The notes beneath the pieces were generated by a model. The model saw only the letters and a list, made by a program, of their open reading frames with translations, was not told where the DNA came from and searched no databases. This document shows, piece by piece, positions 23,853 to 33,143 of a stretch of 64,000 nt of DNA (position 1 is the first letter of the stretch; the number at the start of each line of letters is the position of its first letter). This DNA is from Azospirillum canadense (GTDB lineage Bacteria > Pseudomonadota > Alphaproteobacteria > Azospirillales > Azospirillaceae). The stretch is taken from the NCBI RefSeq assembly GCF_025961225.1, contig NZ_JAOQNG010000001.1:1724501-1788500 (forward strand), written 5' to 3'. Made by a program: the position numbers and the translations under genes.

Positions 23853-25142
23853 TCATTCCGTCCATCCGGAACGACCAAGTGTGTGACATTCCACCACAGG
23901 CCCGCGCCGCGCCCCCTCGCGCGCCCGGTCGAGCATCCGCATCACCGGCGTCACCGTGGTGCCGTGCACGACGATGGACACCAGGACGACGAAGCCGACC
24001 AGGGCCCAGAGCTGGTTCGGCACCCCGAAATGCGCGGCGTTGAGCGCGAAGGCAAGGTAGTAGAAGGAGCCCATCCCGCGGATCCCGAAGAAGCCGATGG
24101 CCAGCTTCTCCCCCATCGGCATGGCGACGCCGGACAGCCCGACCATCCCCGCCAGGGGGCGCACGGCGAACAGGATCAGCGATGCTGCCAGGACGTCGCT
24201 CCACCCCAAGGGCAGCAGCAGCCCATGGGCCACCGCCCCGCCGAACAGCACGAGCAGGAGCATCATCAGCAACCGCTCGGTCTGCTCGATGAAGTCGTGC
24301 AACTTGTCATGGTACTTGTGATTGCGTTCCTCATGCCGCAGCGACAGGGCGGCGACGAAGACGGCCAGGAAGCCGTAGCCGTGCACCAGCTCCGTCATGC
24401 CGTAGGCGATCAGCGTGATGCCCAACGACACGAACCCGTCGCCTGTGCGCGACAGCTTCGCCCGATTCGGCAGGCGGAAGGCGACGATGCCCAGCACCTT
24501 GCCGACCAGCCAGCCCATGCCGACGCCCGCCGCCAGCTTCCACAAGACGTCGAACGCCAGCCATTCAAGCGTCCATGCGCCGGGCTCGGGGCTGTTCAAA
24601 GCCATGGCGATGGCGAGGTTGGTGAAGGGGAAGCCCAGGCCGTCGTTCAGCCCCGCTTCCGACGTCAGGCTGAAGCGGATCTCGTCCTCCTCCCCCGACC
24701 GGGGCGGCCCGACCTGGACGTCAGAGGCGAGCACCGGGTCGGTCGGCGCCAGGGCGGCGCCCAGCAGGGCGGCCGCCGCGACCGGCAGGCCGAGCACCCA
24801 CCAGCCGATCAGGCCGATCGCCAGGATCGACAGCGGCATGGTGACGCCGAGCAGCAGCCACGTCACCTTCCAGGCCCGCCGGCCGAGCGGGCGGTCGAGC
24901 TTCAGCCCGGCCCCCATCAGGGCGACGATGACGATCAGCTCCGTCAGCCGCTCCGCCGCTGCCGGGTATTGCAGCGGGTCGGGCGCCTGCAACCCCGGCG
25001 CCTGGAAAACCAGGAAGCCGAAGGCCACGCAGACGATGGGGAGCGACAGAGGCAGTTCCTTCAGCACCATCGGCAGCCAAGCCACCATCAGGATCAGGAA
25101 CCCCAGGCAGACCAGGGCGACGATGTAGGAGGACATGAACAT
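23853..25142 (-). CDS. Cation/proton antiporter (CPA1/NhaP type)
   Basis: The 429-residue inner-membrane protein has about twelve hydrophobic segments. The Na+/H+ exchanger core is visible: LGAALAPTDPVLASDVQVGP (the TDPV-ASD motif in helix 5) and later TSEAGLNDGLGFPFTNLAIA (the ND pair of the ion site). It exchanges Na+ or K+ for protons to control pH and ion balance. Starts MFMSSY (25142) and MSSY (25136) are both possible; neither has a strong ribosome site. It is separate from livG and from the MarR gene, both on the same strand. Confidence 0.88.
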   Translation of the reverse strand: MFMSSYIVALVCLGFLILMVAWLPMVLKELPLSLPIVCVAFGFLVFQAPGLQAPDPLQYPAAAERLTELIVIVALMGAGLKLDRPLGRRAWKVTWLLLGVTMPLSILAIGLIGWWVLGLPVAAAALLGAALAPTDPVLASDVQVGPPRSGEEDEIRFSLTSEAGLNDGLGFPFTNLAIAMALNSPEPGAWTLEWLAFDVLWKLAAGVGMGWLVGKVLGIVAFRLPNRAKLSRTGDGFVSLGITLIAYGMTELVHGYGFLAVFVAALSLRHEERNHKYHDKLHDFIEQTERLLMMLLLVLFGGAVAHGLLLPLGWSDVLAASLILFAVRPLAGMVGLSGVAMPMGEKLAIGFFGIRGMGSFYYLAFALNAAHFGVPNQLWALVGFVVLVSIVVHGTTVTPVMRMLDRAREGARRGPVVECHTLGRSGWTE

Positions 25143-25265
25143 CCGAACGGCTGCGTTCACCTGCGAACGACAACGCGAAAACGGACAGGTCGGCACGGAT
25201 GATGGCCGGTCAGCTGCCGTGCGGCGCCGGCAGCCCCCGGACCGGAACTCCCGGATTCCGGGCAG

Positions 25266-25290
25266 AAAAAAAGCGGCCACGCGTGGCCGC
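25266..25290 (-). terminator. Intrinsic terminator downstream of the MarR-type gene
   Basis: On the minus strand the perfect palindrome GCGGCCACGCGTGGCCGC is followed by seven T residues (A7 at 25266-25272 on the plus strand). It lies 110 bp after the MarR-type stop and isolates that gene from the antiporter gene. Confidence 0.85.
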
Positions 25291-25302
25291 ATACCGACTC
25301 GC

Positions 25303-25336
25303 GGCGCGCCCCGGGGCAAGATGCCCGGGGCGCGCC
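25303..25336. repeat. GC-rich hairpin in front of the terminator
   Basis: Arms GGCGCGCCCCGGGGCA and TGCCCGGGGCGCGCC pair with a single bulged G around an AGA loop. With the terminator hairpin 12 bp away it makes a double stem-loop 3' end for the MarR-type transcript. Confidence 0.6.
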
Positions 25337-25400
25337 ATCAAACGCAGGAGCCGGAAACCGCGGTCGTGCAGCCCTCGAACCGGTTAAGCCGGGGGCGCAA

Positions 25401-25874
25401 TCAGGCCGCGGAGGTCAGCGGAAACCCGCTGTAGTCGAGCGAGGCCGACCAGAAGCGTTCGAGCTTGCGCAGGGTCTCGTTCGCCTTGACCAGTTCCTCG
25501 TCGCTGAAGCCAGCCTTCTCCAACGCCGTCAGGTGGCGCTCGAACATGCGGCTGATCTTCTCGCGGAGATCAAGGCCCTTCTCGGACAGGCGGACGCGCA
25601 CCGACCGGCGGTCGTGCGGCGAACGCTCCTGCCCCAGATAGCCGTTCTCGACCATCTTCTTGACGTTGTACGACACGTTGGAGCCGAGATAATACCCGCG
25701 CGCCGTCAGCTCGCCGACGGTCATCTCGTCCTCGCCGATGTTGTACAGGATCAGGCTCTGGACGTTGTTGATGTCCTGGATACCGAGCCGGTCCAGCTCG
25801 GTCTTAAGCACCTCGAGAAAGTGACGGTGGAGCCGTTCGATCAAGAGGATGCTTTCGTAATAGGGTTTGCGCAC
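25401..25874 (-). CDS. MarR-family winged-helix regulator (LdtR-like)
   Basis: The 157-residue DNA-binding protein contains a winged helix-turn-helix: MTVGELTARGYYLGSNVSYN (recognition region), VKKMVENGYL and the wing ERSPHDRRSVRVRLSEKG. It begins RKPYYESILLIERLHRHFLE, a form I associate with LdtR-type regulators of alphaproteobacteria that control cell-wall L,D-transpeptidase genes. The start is GTG at 25874, with GGAGA 6 nt upstream. No ldt gene is adjacent, so the target is not indicated by context. It probably acts as a dimer sensing a small ligand. Confidence 0.85.
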   Translation of the reverse strand: MRKPYYESILLIERLHRHFLEVLKTELDRLGIQDINNVQSLILYNIGEDEMTVGELTARGYYLGSNVSYNVKKMVENGYLGQERSPHDRRSVRVRLSEKGLDLREKISRMFERHLTALEKAGFSDEELVKANETLRKLERFWSASLDYSGFPLTSAA

Positions 25875-26412
25875 CGCGGTCTCCTTTGGCTCGTACCGGA
25901 CGTGGGCCGACCTGTGGCCATTCCGGGTCCTTAAGATGAGATTAACCGATCATTCGACCGTAATCATCTCAATAATGCCGGAAAAGCCCATTCTGCACGT
26001 CCTGAGTTGCAGAATTGAAGCCCGGGCACGCCGGCCACTTCGCAAAGCGAAGGTTTCGCCGCCCCTGCCCGTTCATTCGTTCTTTGTCATGAGCACACGC
26101 ATCTTGCGGCGCTGCGGCGACGGCAAACGCCCCCAATGTGGAATTTCGGTCTCCCGGCGCGGCCGTTCCTGTCCGGACGCCTTGCCCGTCCGGCCGCACG
26201 CCGCGCCTGATCTTCCCCGCCGCCGCTTCCTGCATCACCGCCCTCCCCCCTCCGGCGTCTTCTTCGTTGCCCGCCGGTTCCGACAACCGGCGCGTTTGAG
26301 ACAAGTCCCGCAGGGATTTCCCGATACTAACGCAAAAGGACGCGGAAAGTGCCCGCGTCTTTGCACGTTCTAAGTGCGATTTAGGGTCACTTAAGCACCC
26401 GCAATGCACCGC
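25875..26412. other. 538-bp intergenic region without a convincing gene
   Basis: The part next to 25875 is AT-richer and should hold the promoter of the MarR-type gene. A hairpin GACGCGG / CCGCGTC followed by TTT lies at 26339-26362, a weak plus-strand terminator-like signal with no recognised gene in front of it. Short open frames on both strands lack start signals and protein-like composition. The end of the hydrolase gene (26413) is close to the A-containing stretch 26364-26400. Confidence 0.5.
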
Positions 26413-27474
26413 TTATTCGGAGAAGGTCAGGTCGCCGCCGGCCGGGACCGCGAAATGCCGTTCCACGTCGGCGTCGGCAACCTCGGCGAGCGACGCGGGG
26501 TTCCAGCGAGGGTTCCGGTCCTTGTCCACCAGCGCTGCCCGGATGCCCTCGTAGAAGTCGTGCCCGGCGAGGAAGGCAAGGCTGAGGCGCAGCTCCTGCA
26601 CCATGCAGCCGTCGAAGTCCAGCCGGCCGCCGCGGCGGATGGCCTCCAGCGTGACCTTCAGGCTGGTCGGGGACACGCGCTTCAGCGTGGCGAGCTGGCC
26701 GGTCGCCCACTCCGTGCCCTCCGCCTCCAGCGCCGCGACGATCGCCTCGACCGTGTCGTGGGCGTAGCAGCGGTCGATGGCCTCGCGGTTGCTGGTGACC
26801 GGCGGTTCGCCCGCCGATTCCGCGTGGCGCGCGATCACCTCGCCGGCCGGCACGCCGTCGGCGAGGGCGGCCACCAGCGCCTCCAGCTTCGCGCTCGGCA
26901 CGAAGGCGTCGGCGGCGTTGACGGCCAGCATGTCCGTCGCCTTCAACCGATCACCGGTCAGGCCCAGCCACGTCCCGACCTCGCCCGGCAGGCGCGGCAG
27001 GAAGTAGGTGCCGCCGACGTCGGGGTAGAGGCCGATCCCCGTCTCCGGCATGGCGAACATCGTGCGCTCCGTCACCACGCGGTGGGTGCCGTGCTCCGAC
27101 AGGCCGACGCCGCCACCCATGGAGATGCCGTCGATCAGCGCGACGTAGGGCTTGGGCAGATTCTTGATCAGGCGGTTGAGGACATACTCCTCGCTGAAGA
27201 AGGCGCGGATGCCGGCACCGTCGCCGCGCCCCTCGCGGACGGCCTTGCCCGCCTCGTACAGGCTGACGACATCGCCCCCGGCGCAGAAGGCCTTCTCCCC
27301 CGCGCCCTGGATGACCACCGCCTTAATGGCCGGGTCGGCCGCCCAGGCGCGCAACTGCGGATCGAACAGGCGAATCATGCCCAGCGTCAGGGCGTTCAGC
27401 GCCTTCGGGCGATTGAGCGTCACGAGCCCGATAGAGCCACGGCGTTCGAACAGGATCTCGGCGGCGTCGGTCAT
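26413..27474 (-). CDS. 3-hydroxyisobutyryl-CoA hydrolase (enoyl-CoA hydratase family)
   Basis: The 353-residue enzyme of the crotonase fold has the extended length of HIBYL-CoA hydrolases. Diagnostic blocks are ITLN-type VTLNRPKALNALTLGMIRLF, GAGEKAFCAGGDVVSLYEAG (oxyanion hole), PYVALIDGISMGGGVGLSEH, and FAMPETGIGLYPDVGGTYFL with the catalytic glutamate. It releases 3-hydroxyisobutyrate from its CoA ester in valine breakdown. The ATG at 27474 opens MTDAAEILFERRG. It is monocistronic and divergent from the lipid kinase gene. Ordinary enoyl-CoA hydratases (about 260 residues) are too short to fit. Confidence 0.9.
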   Translation of the reverse strand: MTDAAEILFERRGSIGLVTLNRPKALNALTLGMIRLFDPQLRAWAADPAIKAVVIQGAGEKAFCAGGDVVSLYEAGKAVREGRGDGAGIRAFFSEEYVLNRLIKNLPKPYVALIDGISMGGGVGLSEHGTHRVVTERTMFAMPETGIGLYPDVGGTYFLPRLPGEVGTWLGLTGDRLKATDMLAVNAADAFVPSAKLEALVAALADGVPAGEVIARHAESAGEPPVTSNREAIDRCYAHDTVEAIVAALEAEGTEWATGQLATLKRVSPTSLKVTLEAIRRGGRLDFDGCMVQELRLSLAFLAGHDFYEGIRAALVDKDRNPRWNPASLAEVADADVERHFAVPAGGDLTFSE

Positions 27475-27728
27475 GGTTGTCGTTGCTTCCCGATTCGTGT
27501 TGTTGGGGCAGATTGTTGGGGCGGAGTTGTTTTTGCGCCGCGATGATAAGGGCATGGTGCGGTGTGTCAAACCGCCTGTGACGGATGCCGGCGATGGGCG
27601 CCTGCGTGCGGATGCGACGGAACACCGCCCCGGCTTTAGCCGTTGCGCGGCACAGCTTATGCCGAAGATCGGCTGCACCGCGGAAGGACGCGCACCTCCA
27701 TGACGATCACAAGCCGGGCGACCACCGG

Positions 27729-28637
27729 ATGAAGACCGCCATCATCCTGAACCGATCCGCGGGCACGCTGGCCGGCCAGCCGATCGACGACACCGTCGCC
27801 GCGATCCGCCATGCCTTCGAGAAACACGGGGCGGAGGTGGAACTGGCCGCCACCGAGCCGGCCGCCTGCCGGGACGAGATCCGCCGGGCCATCGACTCCG
27901 ACGCCGAGGTGGTGGTGGTGGGTGGCGGCGACGGGACGATCCACACCGCGGCCAACCTGCTGCTGCCGACCGGCAAGGCGCTGGGGGTCCTGCCGCTCGG
28001 CACGCTGAACCTGCTGGCGCGCGACCTGCAAACTCCGCTGGACCTCGACGCCGCCTTCCACGCGCTGGCCGAGGGCGAGATGCGGGCCATCGACGTGGCG
28101 GAGGTGAACGGCGAGCTGTTCCTGAACAGCTCCGTCCTCGGCTTCTACCCGAACGTCGTGCAGGAGCGGGAGGAGAAGCGCAAGCGGCACCGCCTGCTGA
28201 AATGGCCGGCCATGGGGGTGGCGCTGGCCAAGACGCTGTACCGGCTGCCACTGCTCGACGTGCGGATCGATTGGGGCGAGGGGCCGCGGCGGGTGCGCAC
28301 CCCGGTGCTGGTGGTGTCCAACAACCCCTACGACGGGGAGGCCGGCAGCATGCTGCTCCGGCGCAACACGCTCGATAGCGGACAGCTGGGCGTCTATGTG
28401 GCGCGCCACCGCGACGCGTGGGGCCTGATGCGGCTGATGGGCCGCAGCATGATGGGAACCTGGCAGCATGATGAAGAGTTGGAGACGTTGACGGCCACGC
28501 AACTGACGGTGCACAGCCGGCGCCGGCGGTTGAAGATGGTCAACGACGGGGAGGTGCGGCAGCTGGAGCCGCCGCTGAACTACCGCATCCGCCACAAGGC
28601 GCTGACGGTGCTGGCCCCCCGGCGCAACGGAACGTGA
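27729..28637 (+). CDS. Diacylglycerol kinase-family lipid kinase
   Basis: The 302-residue soluble kinase of the DAGK catalytic family carries the nucleotide-binding VVVVGGGDGTIHTAANLLLP (GGDGT motif, about 60-66) and PLGTLNLLARDLQTPLDL. The C-terminal beta domain contains VNDGEVRQLEPPL. The NGTxN-like GTLNLLARDL replaces GTGNDFAR of true DgkB. Members phosphorylate diacylglycerol or related lipids; substrate is uncertain. The ATG at 27729 begins MKTAIILNRSAG. The gene is followed 17 bp later by the phosphoesterase gene, suggesting an operon. Confidence 0.88.
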   Translation: MKTAIILNRSAGTLAGQPIDDTVAAIRHAFEKHGAEVELAATEPAACRDEIRRAIDSDAEVVVVGGGDGTIHTAANLLLPTGKALGVLPLGTLNLLARDLQTPLDLDAAFHALAEGEMRAIDVAEVNGELFLNSSVLGFYPNVVQEREEKRKRHRLLKWPAMGVALAKTLYRLPLLDVRIDWGEGPRRVRTPVLVVSNNPYDGEAGSMLLRRNTLDSGQLGVYVARHRDAWGLMRLMGRSMMGTWQHDEELETLTATQLTVHSRRRRLKMVNDGEVRQLEPPLNYRIRHKALTVLAPRRNGT

Positions 28638-28654
28638 GGGGGGCGTAAGGGGCC

Positions 28655-29503
28655 GTGAAGACTCTGGCGCACATCTCCGACCTGCATTTCGGGCGCATCG
28701 ATCCGCGCGTGGTCGAAGGCCTGCTGTCCGACCTGACGGCCCGGCAGCCGGACCTGATTGTCATTTCCGGCGACTTGGTGCAGCGGGCCAAGGCCAGCCA
28801 CTTCCGGCAGGCGCGCGCCTTCCTGCAACGCCTGCCCTTCCCCTATCTGGTCGTGCCGGGCAACCACGACATCCCCGTCTACAACGTGGTGCGCCGGTTC
28901 CTGAACCCGCTCGGCAATTACAAGCGCTATATCAGCAAGGACCTCAGTCCCTTCCACATCGATTCGGAGGTCGCGGTCCTGGGCATCAACACGGCCCGGT
29001 CGGTGATCATGGACTTTTCCGAGGGGCGGATGAACAAGGCCCAGATCCGCCGAATCCGGGAGGTGTTCTGCGAGCTGCCCAACACCGTCTTCAAGGTGCT
29101 GTTCACCCACCATCCCTTCCTGCCGCCGCCCGATGCGCCGAAGACGAAGCTGGTCGGCCGCGCCAAGCTGGCTCTGCCTGCGCTGGAGGCCTGCGGGGTC
29201 GACCTGTTGCTGGCGGGGCACCTGCACCGGGCCTATTCCGGCGACATCATGACTCATCACACCCAGGTGGCGCGGTCCATCCTGGTGGCGCAGGCGTCCA
29301 CCGCCACATCGACCCGGCTGCGCAACGAAGCCAACGCCTACAACCTGATCACCATCGCCCAGCCGCGCGTGACCTTCGAGGTGCGGTCGTGGGAAGGGGC
29401 GGCGTTTACCGGCGGGCTGGTCTCCACTTGGCGGAAGGACGGGCAGCGCTGGGCGCTGGAAATGCAGGACACGGGATTCAGACCTGTCAGCGGTGCGGCT
29501 TGA
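28655..29503 (+). CDS. Calcineurin-like metallophosphoesterase
   Basis: The 282-residue enzyme has the full set of bimetal-binding motifs: LAHISDLHFGRID (D-x-H, residues 8-10), IVISGDLVQRA (GD), VPGNHDIPVYN (GNH[D/E]), LFTHHPFLPPP and LLAGHLHRAYSG (GHxH). It resembles cyclic-nucleotide or lipid phosphoesterases of the CpdA group. The start is GTG at 28655 after TAAGGGG. Its position directly after a lipid kinase hints at a phospholipid-related substrate, but this is inference. Confidence 0.88.
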   Translation: MKTLAHISDLHFGRIDPRVVEGLLSDLTARQPDLIVISGDLVQRAKASHFRQARAFLQRLPFPYLVVPGNHDIPVYNVVRRFLNPLGNYKRYISKDLSPFHIDSEVAVLGINTARSVIMDFSEGRMNKAQIRRIREVFCELPNTVFKVLFTHHPFLPPPDAPKTKLVGRAKLALPALEACGVDLLLAGHLHRAYSGDIMTHHTQVARSILVAQASTATSTRLRNEANAYNLITIAQPRVTFEVRSWEGAAFTGGLVSTWRKDGQRWALEMQDTGFRPVSGAA

Positions 29504-30577
<1,074 letters not shown>

Positions 30578-30583
30578 GGCCCC

Positions 30584-31642
30584 CTACTTCGGCGTCCCCT
30601 TCCACACCTGGAACTGCGGCGTTTCCAACAGCAAGTCGGCGTGGCCGAAGGCGGTCTTGAACAGCTTTCCCACGCCGGCCGTCCGCTGCGTGACCGCGAC
30701 CAGGGAGCCGCGCAGCTTCAGGTACTGCTTGGTGCCGGCGACTAGCGCCTCCAGCATGCCGAAATCCTCGTCCTTGCCGCGGTGGAGCGGCGGGTTGGAC
30801 AGGATCAGGCCGAAACGCTCCCGCGCGCCCAGACCGGACAGGCCGTCGCTCAGCACACACTCGGCGTCCGGTACGTTCTGGCAGGCGGCGTGCAGGGCGA
30901 CGGCATCGACGTCCAGCAGGGTCAGCTTGGCGTCCGACACGCGCTCCCGCACCGCCCGCGCGATTACGCCGGCGCCACAGCCGAAGTCCAGCACGGCCGT
31001 GCCCGCCGCAATCTCCGGCAGGACCTGAAGCAGGCATTCCGTGCCGGCGTCCAGGTGCCCGTGCGCGAACAGGCCGGGGTAGGAGACGAGGTCGAACGGC
31101 CGATCAATTCCCGGAACGCCCACGGCGATGGTCTCGCGCCAATCCTCCAGGTTCCCCCGGGCGGAGGCGGCGGTGCGGCGCGTTTCGAGGACGCGGGCGC
31201 GGCGCTTGATGGCCAGCGTTTCCAGCCCGTCCAGCAAGCCGTCGAAGCGCTTTGGGGCGGAGGTGATGCCCTCGTCGTTGCTGCCGACGATCCACAGCGG
31301 CGCGCCGCTGGGCAGGCGCGCGGCGAGCGCGTGCAGCGCCATCTCGAACGCCGCCCAGCCGCGCGGCAGGCGCAGCACGGCGCCGTCGAACCCTCCGTCC
31401 GCGGGCCACGCCGCGGCCGGCTTGCCATCGAGCGCGAGCCGGTTCCAGGAGGAAACCTCCGCCCCGCCCTCTTTGAGCGCACGCGTCATTGCGCCGTCCG
31501 TGTCGCCGGCGACGAGGATGCGCCCCTGCGGGCGGCGTTCGGCGAAAAGGTCGGCGGCGACGCCGGACACGGTGGCTTCCCGGTCGCCGGCGCGGTTGGA
31601 CAAGCGGCTCAAATCAATTCTCGTCGGTGGTCTTTGTAGCAA
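30584..31642 (-). CDS. RsmC-like class I SAM-dependent RNA methyltransferase
   Basis: The 352-residue protein has an N-terminal pseudo-methyltransferase half (about 1-165) and a C-terminal catalytic half with SAM motif LDFGCGAGVIARAV and the target-base motif ILSNPPLHRGKDEDF (NPPLH). This is the RsmC/RlmG layout; RsmC methylates G1207 of 16S rRNA at N2. The open frame begins at a TTG (31642) lying just outside the 29-bp inverted repeat, and no good ribosome site is visible, so the start may be further in. RlmG is the main alternative. Confidence 0.8.
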   Translation of the reverse strand: MLQRPPTRIDLSRLSNRAGDREATVSGVAADLFAERRPQGRILVAGDTDGAMTRALKEGGAEVSSWNRLALDGKPAAAWPADGGFDGAVLRLPRGWAAFEMALHALAARLPSGAPLWIVGSNDEGITSAPKRFDGLLDGLETLAIKRRARVLETRRTAASARGNLEDWRETIAVGVPGIDRPFDLVSYPGLFAHGHLDAGTECLLQVLPEIAAGTAVLDFGCGAGVIARAVRERVSDAKLTLLDVDAVALHAACQNVPDAECVLSDGLSGLGARERFGLILSNPPLHRGKDEDFGMLEALVAGTKQYLKLRGSLVAVTQRTAGVGKLFKTAFGHADLLLETPQFQVWKGTPK

Positions 31643-31647
31643 AGGAT

Positions 31648-31713
31648 TTCACCACAGAGACACGGAGACACAGAGAAAGCACGCTCTCTGTGTCTCCGTG
31701 TCTCTGTGGTGAA
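31648..31713. repeat. Perfect 29-bp inverted repeat with 8-nt loop
   Basis: The left arm (31648-31676) starts TTCACCACAGAGACACGGAG and the right arm (31685-31713) is its exact reverse complement, ending CTCTGTGGTGAA; the loop is AAGCACGC. The arms carry internal near-repeats of CAGAGACAC and GGAGACACAG. The composition (CA/GA-rich, lower GC) is unlike the neighbours. It sits between the rsmC-like start and the smpB stop, both on the minus strand. It looks like a dispersed palindromic element; it could also terminate smpB transcripts although no T-run follows. Confidence 0.9.
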
Positions 31714-31726
31714 TTCGTTCCTTCCT

Positions 31727-32203
31727 TCAGCCTTTTTCGCGCATCAGGCGGGCCTTGTCGCGCTGCCAAGTCCGTTCCTTTTCGGTCTCGCGCTTGTCCT
31801 GCTTCTTCTTGCCCGTCGCCATCCCGACCTCGACCTTGGCGATGCCGCGGTCGTTGAAGTAGACCGACATCGGGATCAGCGTGATGCCCTTCTGCTTGAT
31901 GGCGCCCATGAGCTTGTTCAACTCACGGCGGTGCACAAGCAACTTGCGCGGCCGCTTGGTCTCGTGCTGGAGCCAGCGGCCGGCCTGCCCGTACTCCGGG
32001 ATGTACGCGTTGAAGAGGTACAGTTCTCCGCCCTTCAGGCCGGCGTACGCCTCGTTGATGCTGGCACGCCCGCCGCGCAACGACTTCACCTCGGTGCCGG
32101 TCAGGATCAGACCGGCCTCCAGGGTGTCTTCGATGAAGAAGTCGAAGCGTGCGCGACGGTTCTGTGCCGCGATGCGCCTTGGTTCGGGCTCGCGGGGGGC
32201 CAC
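31727..32203 (-). CDS. smpB: SsrA-binding protein SmpB
   Basis: The 158-residue RNA-binding protein is required for tmRNA-mediated rescue of stalled ribosomes. Conserved blocks are [49 protein letters not shown], and the basic C-terminal tail [20 protein letters not shown]. The length matches the family. It is 34 bp downstream of dapA on the same strand, a common alphaproteobacterial pairing. No tmRNA gene (ssrA) is seen in the window. Confidence 0.96.
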   Translation of the reverse strand: MAPREPEPRRIAAQNRRARFDFFIEDTLEAGLILTGTEVKSLRGGRASINEAYAGLKGGELYLFNAYIPEYGQAGRWLQHETKRPRKLLVHRRELNKLMGAIKQKGITLIPMSVYFNDRGIAKVEVGMATGKKKQDKRETEKERTWQRDKARLMREKG

Positions 32204-32237
32204 GTTTTTCTCCTCCTCCGCGGGTTGGCGCCGTCCC

Positions 32238-33122
32238 TTAGGACAGCACCCCCGCCTTCGTCATGGCCTCGCGGACGATCGTCCGCGTGTTCTCCGACGC
32301 GGCGACCAGCGGCAGGCGAACCTCGTCCGTGGACTTTCCGAGCAGACTCGCGGCGTACTTCACCGGGGCCGGGCTCGTCTCCACGAACATCGAGTCGTGC
32401 AGCGGGGTCAGCAGGTCGCGGTACTTGAACGCGGTCGCGTAGTCGCCGTTCCGCCAGGCGTTCTGCATGGCGGCGCACTGAGCCGGCGCAATGTTCCCGG
32501 TCACCGAGATGCAGCCGACGCCGCCCTGCGCGTTGAATGCGAGCGCGGTCGCATCCTCGCCCGAAAGTTGAATGAAGTCGGGACCGACCTCGTTCACCAG
32601 GCGAGCCGGGCGGGCGAGATCGGCGGTCGCGTCCTTCACGCCGATGATGTTCGGCAACTTCGCAAGACGCGCCATCGTTGCCACCGACATATCCACGACA
32701 CTGCGGCCGGGAATGTTGTAGATAACGATCGGCAAATCCGCCGCGTCATGGATCGCTTTGAAATGCTGGTACAGACCTTCTTGCGTCGGCTTGTTGTAAT
32801 AGGGAGTCACCACAAGCGCCGCCGTGGCGCCCGCCTGCTTGGCGTGGCGGGTGAGGGAGATCGCCTCCTCGGTGGAGTTGGAGCCGGTGCCGGCGACGAC
32901 CGGGACCTTTCCGCCCGCAGCCTCGATGCACAGCTCGATGACGCGGTTGTGCTCCTCGTGGGAGAGGGTCGGCGACTCGCCCGTCGTGCCGCACGGGACG
33001 AGGCCGTGGGTGCCCTGCGCAACCTGCCACTCGACGAAGGACTGGAAGGCGGCCTCGTCCACTTTCCCGTTTTTGAACGGGGTCAAAAGAGCGACGATGG
33101 AACCGTACAACATGCCTGCCAC
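32238..33122 (-). CDS. dapA: 4-hydroxy-tetrahydrodipicolinate synthase
   Basis: The 294-residue TIM-barrel aldolase condenses pyruvate with aspartate semialdehyde in lysine and diaminopimelate synthesis. Active-site residues are T46-T47 ([11 protein letters not shown]), Y135 ([13 protein letters not shown]) and Schiff-base K163 ([11 protein letters not shown]). The ATG at 33122 opens [16 protein letters not shown]. It is divergent from the transglycosylase gene with only 21 bp between proposed starts, so their promoters overlap each other's 5' ends. Confidence 0.96.
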   Translation of the reverse strand: MAGMLYGSIVALLTPFKNGKVDEAAFQSFVEWQVAQGTHGLVPCGTTGESPTLSHEEHNRVIELCIEAAGGKVPVVAGTGSNSTEEAISLTRHAKQAGATAALVVTPYYNKPTQEGLYQHFKAIHDAADLPIVIYNIPGRSVVDMSVATMARLAKLPNIIGVKDATADLARPARLVNEVGPDFIQLSGEDATALAFNAQGGVGCISVTGNIAPAQCAAMQNAWRNGDYATAFKYRDLLTPLHDSMFVETSPAPVKYAASLLGKSTDEVRLPLVAASENTRTIVREAMTKAGVLS

Positions 33123-33143
33123 CTCCGACGGACTGCAAGAAAA

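Noticed and set aside
25867-26373. Possible plus-strand gene in the 25.9-26.4 kb intergenic region
   Set aside because: No ribosome site, no known motif, and it would start inside the MarR-type gene. The opposite strand frames are equally unconvincing.
31727-32237. tmRNA gene next to smpB
   Set aside because: The gap between smpB and dapA is only 34 bp and no tRNA-Ala-like ends or tag reading frame are seen near it.
31881-33143. Long N-terminal extension of the slt reading frame (about 420 codons)
   Set aside because: It is the antisense of smpB and dapA, both of which have complete catalytic or family motifs. The signal peptide of Slt lies just after 33143.
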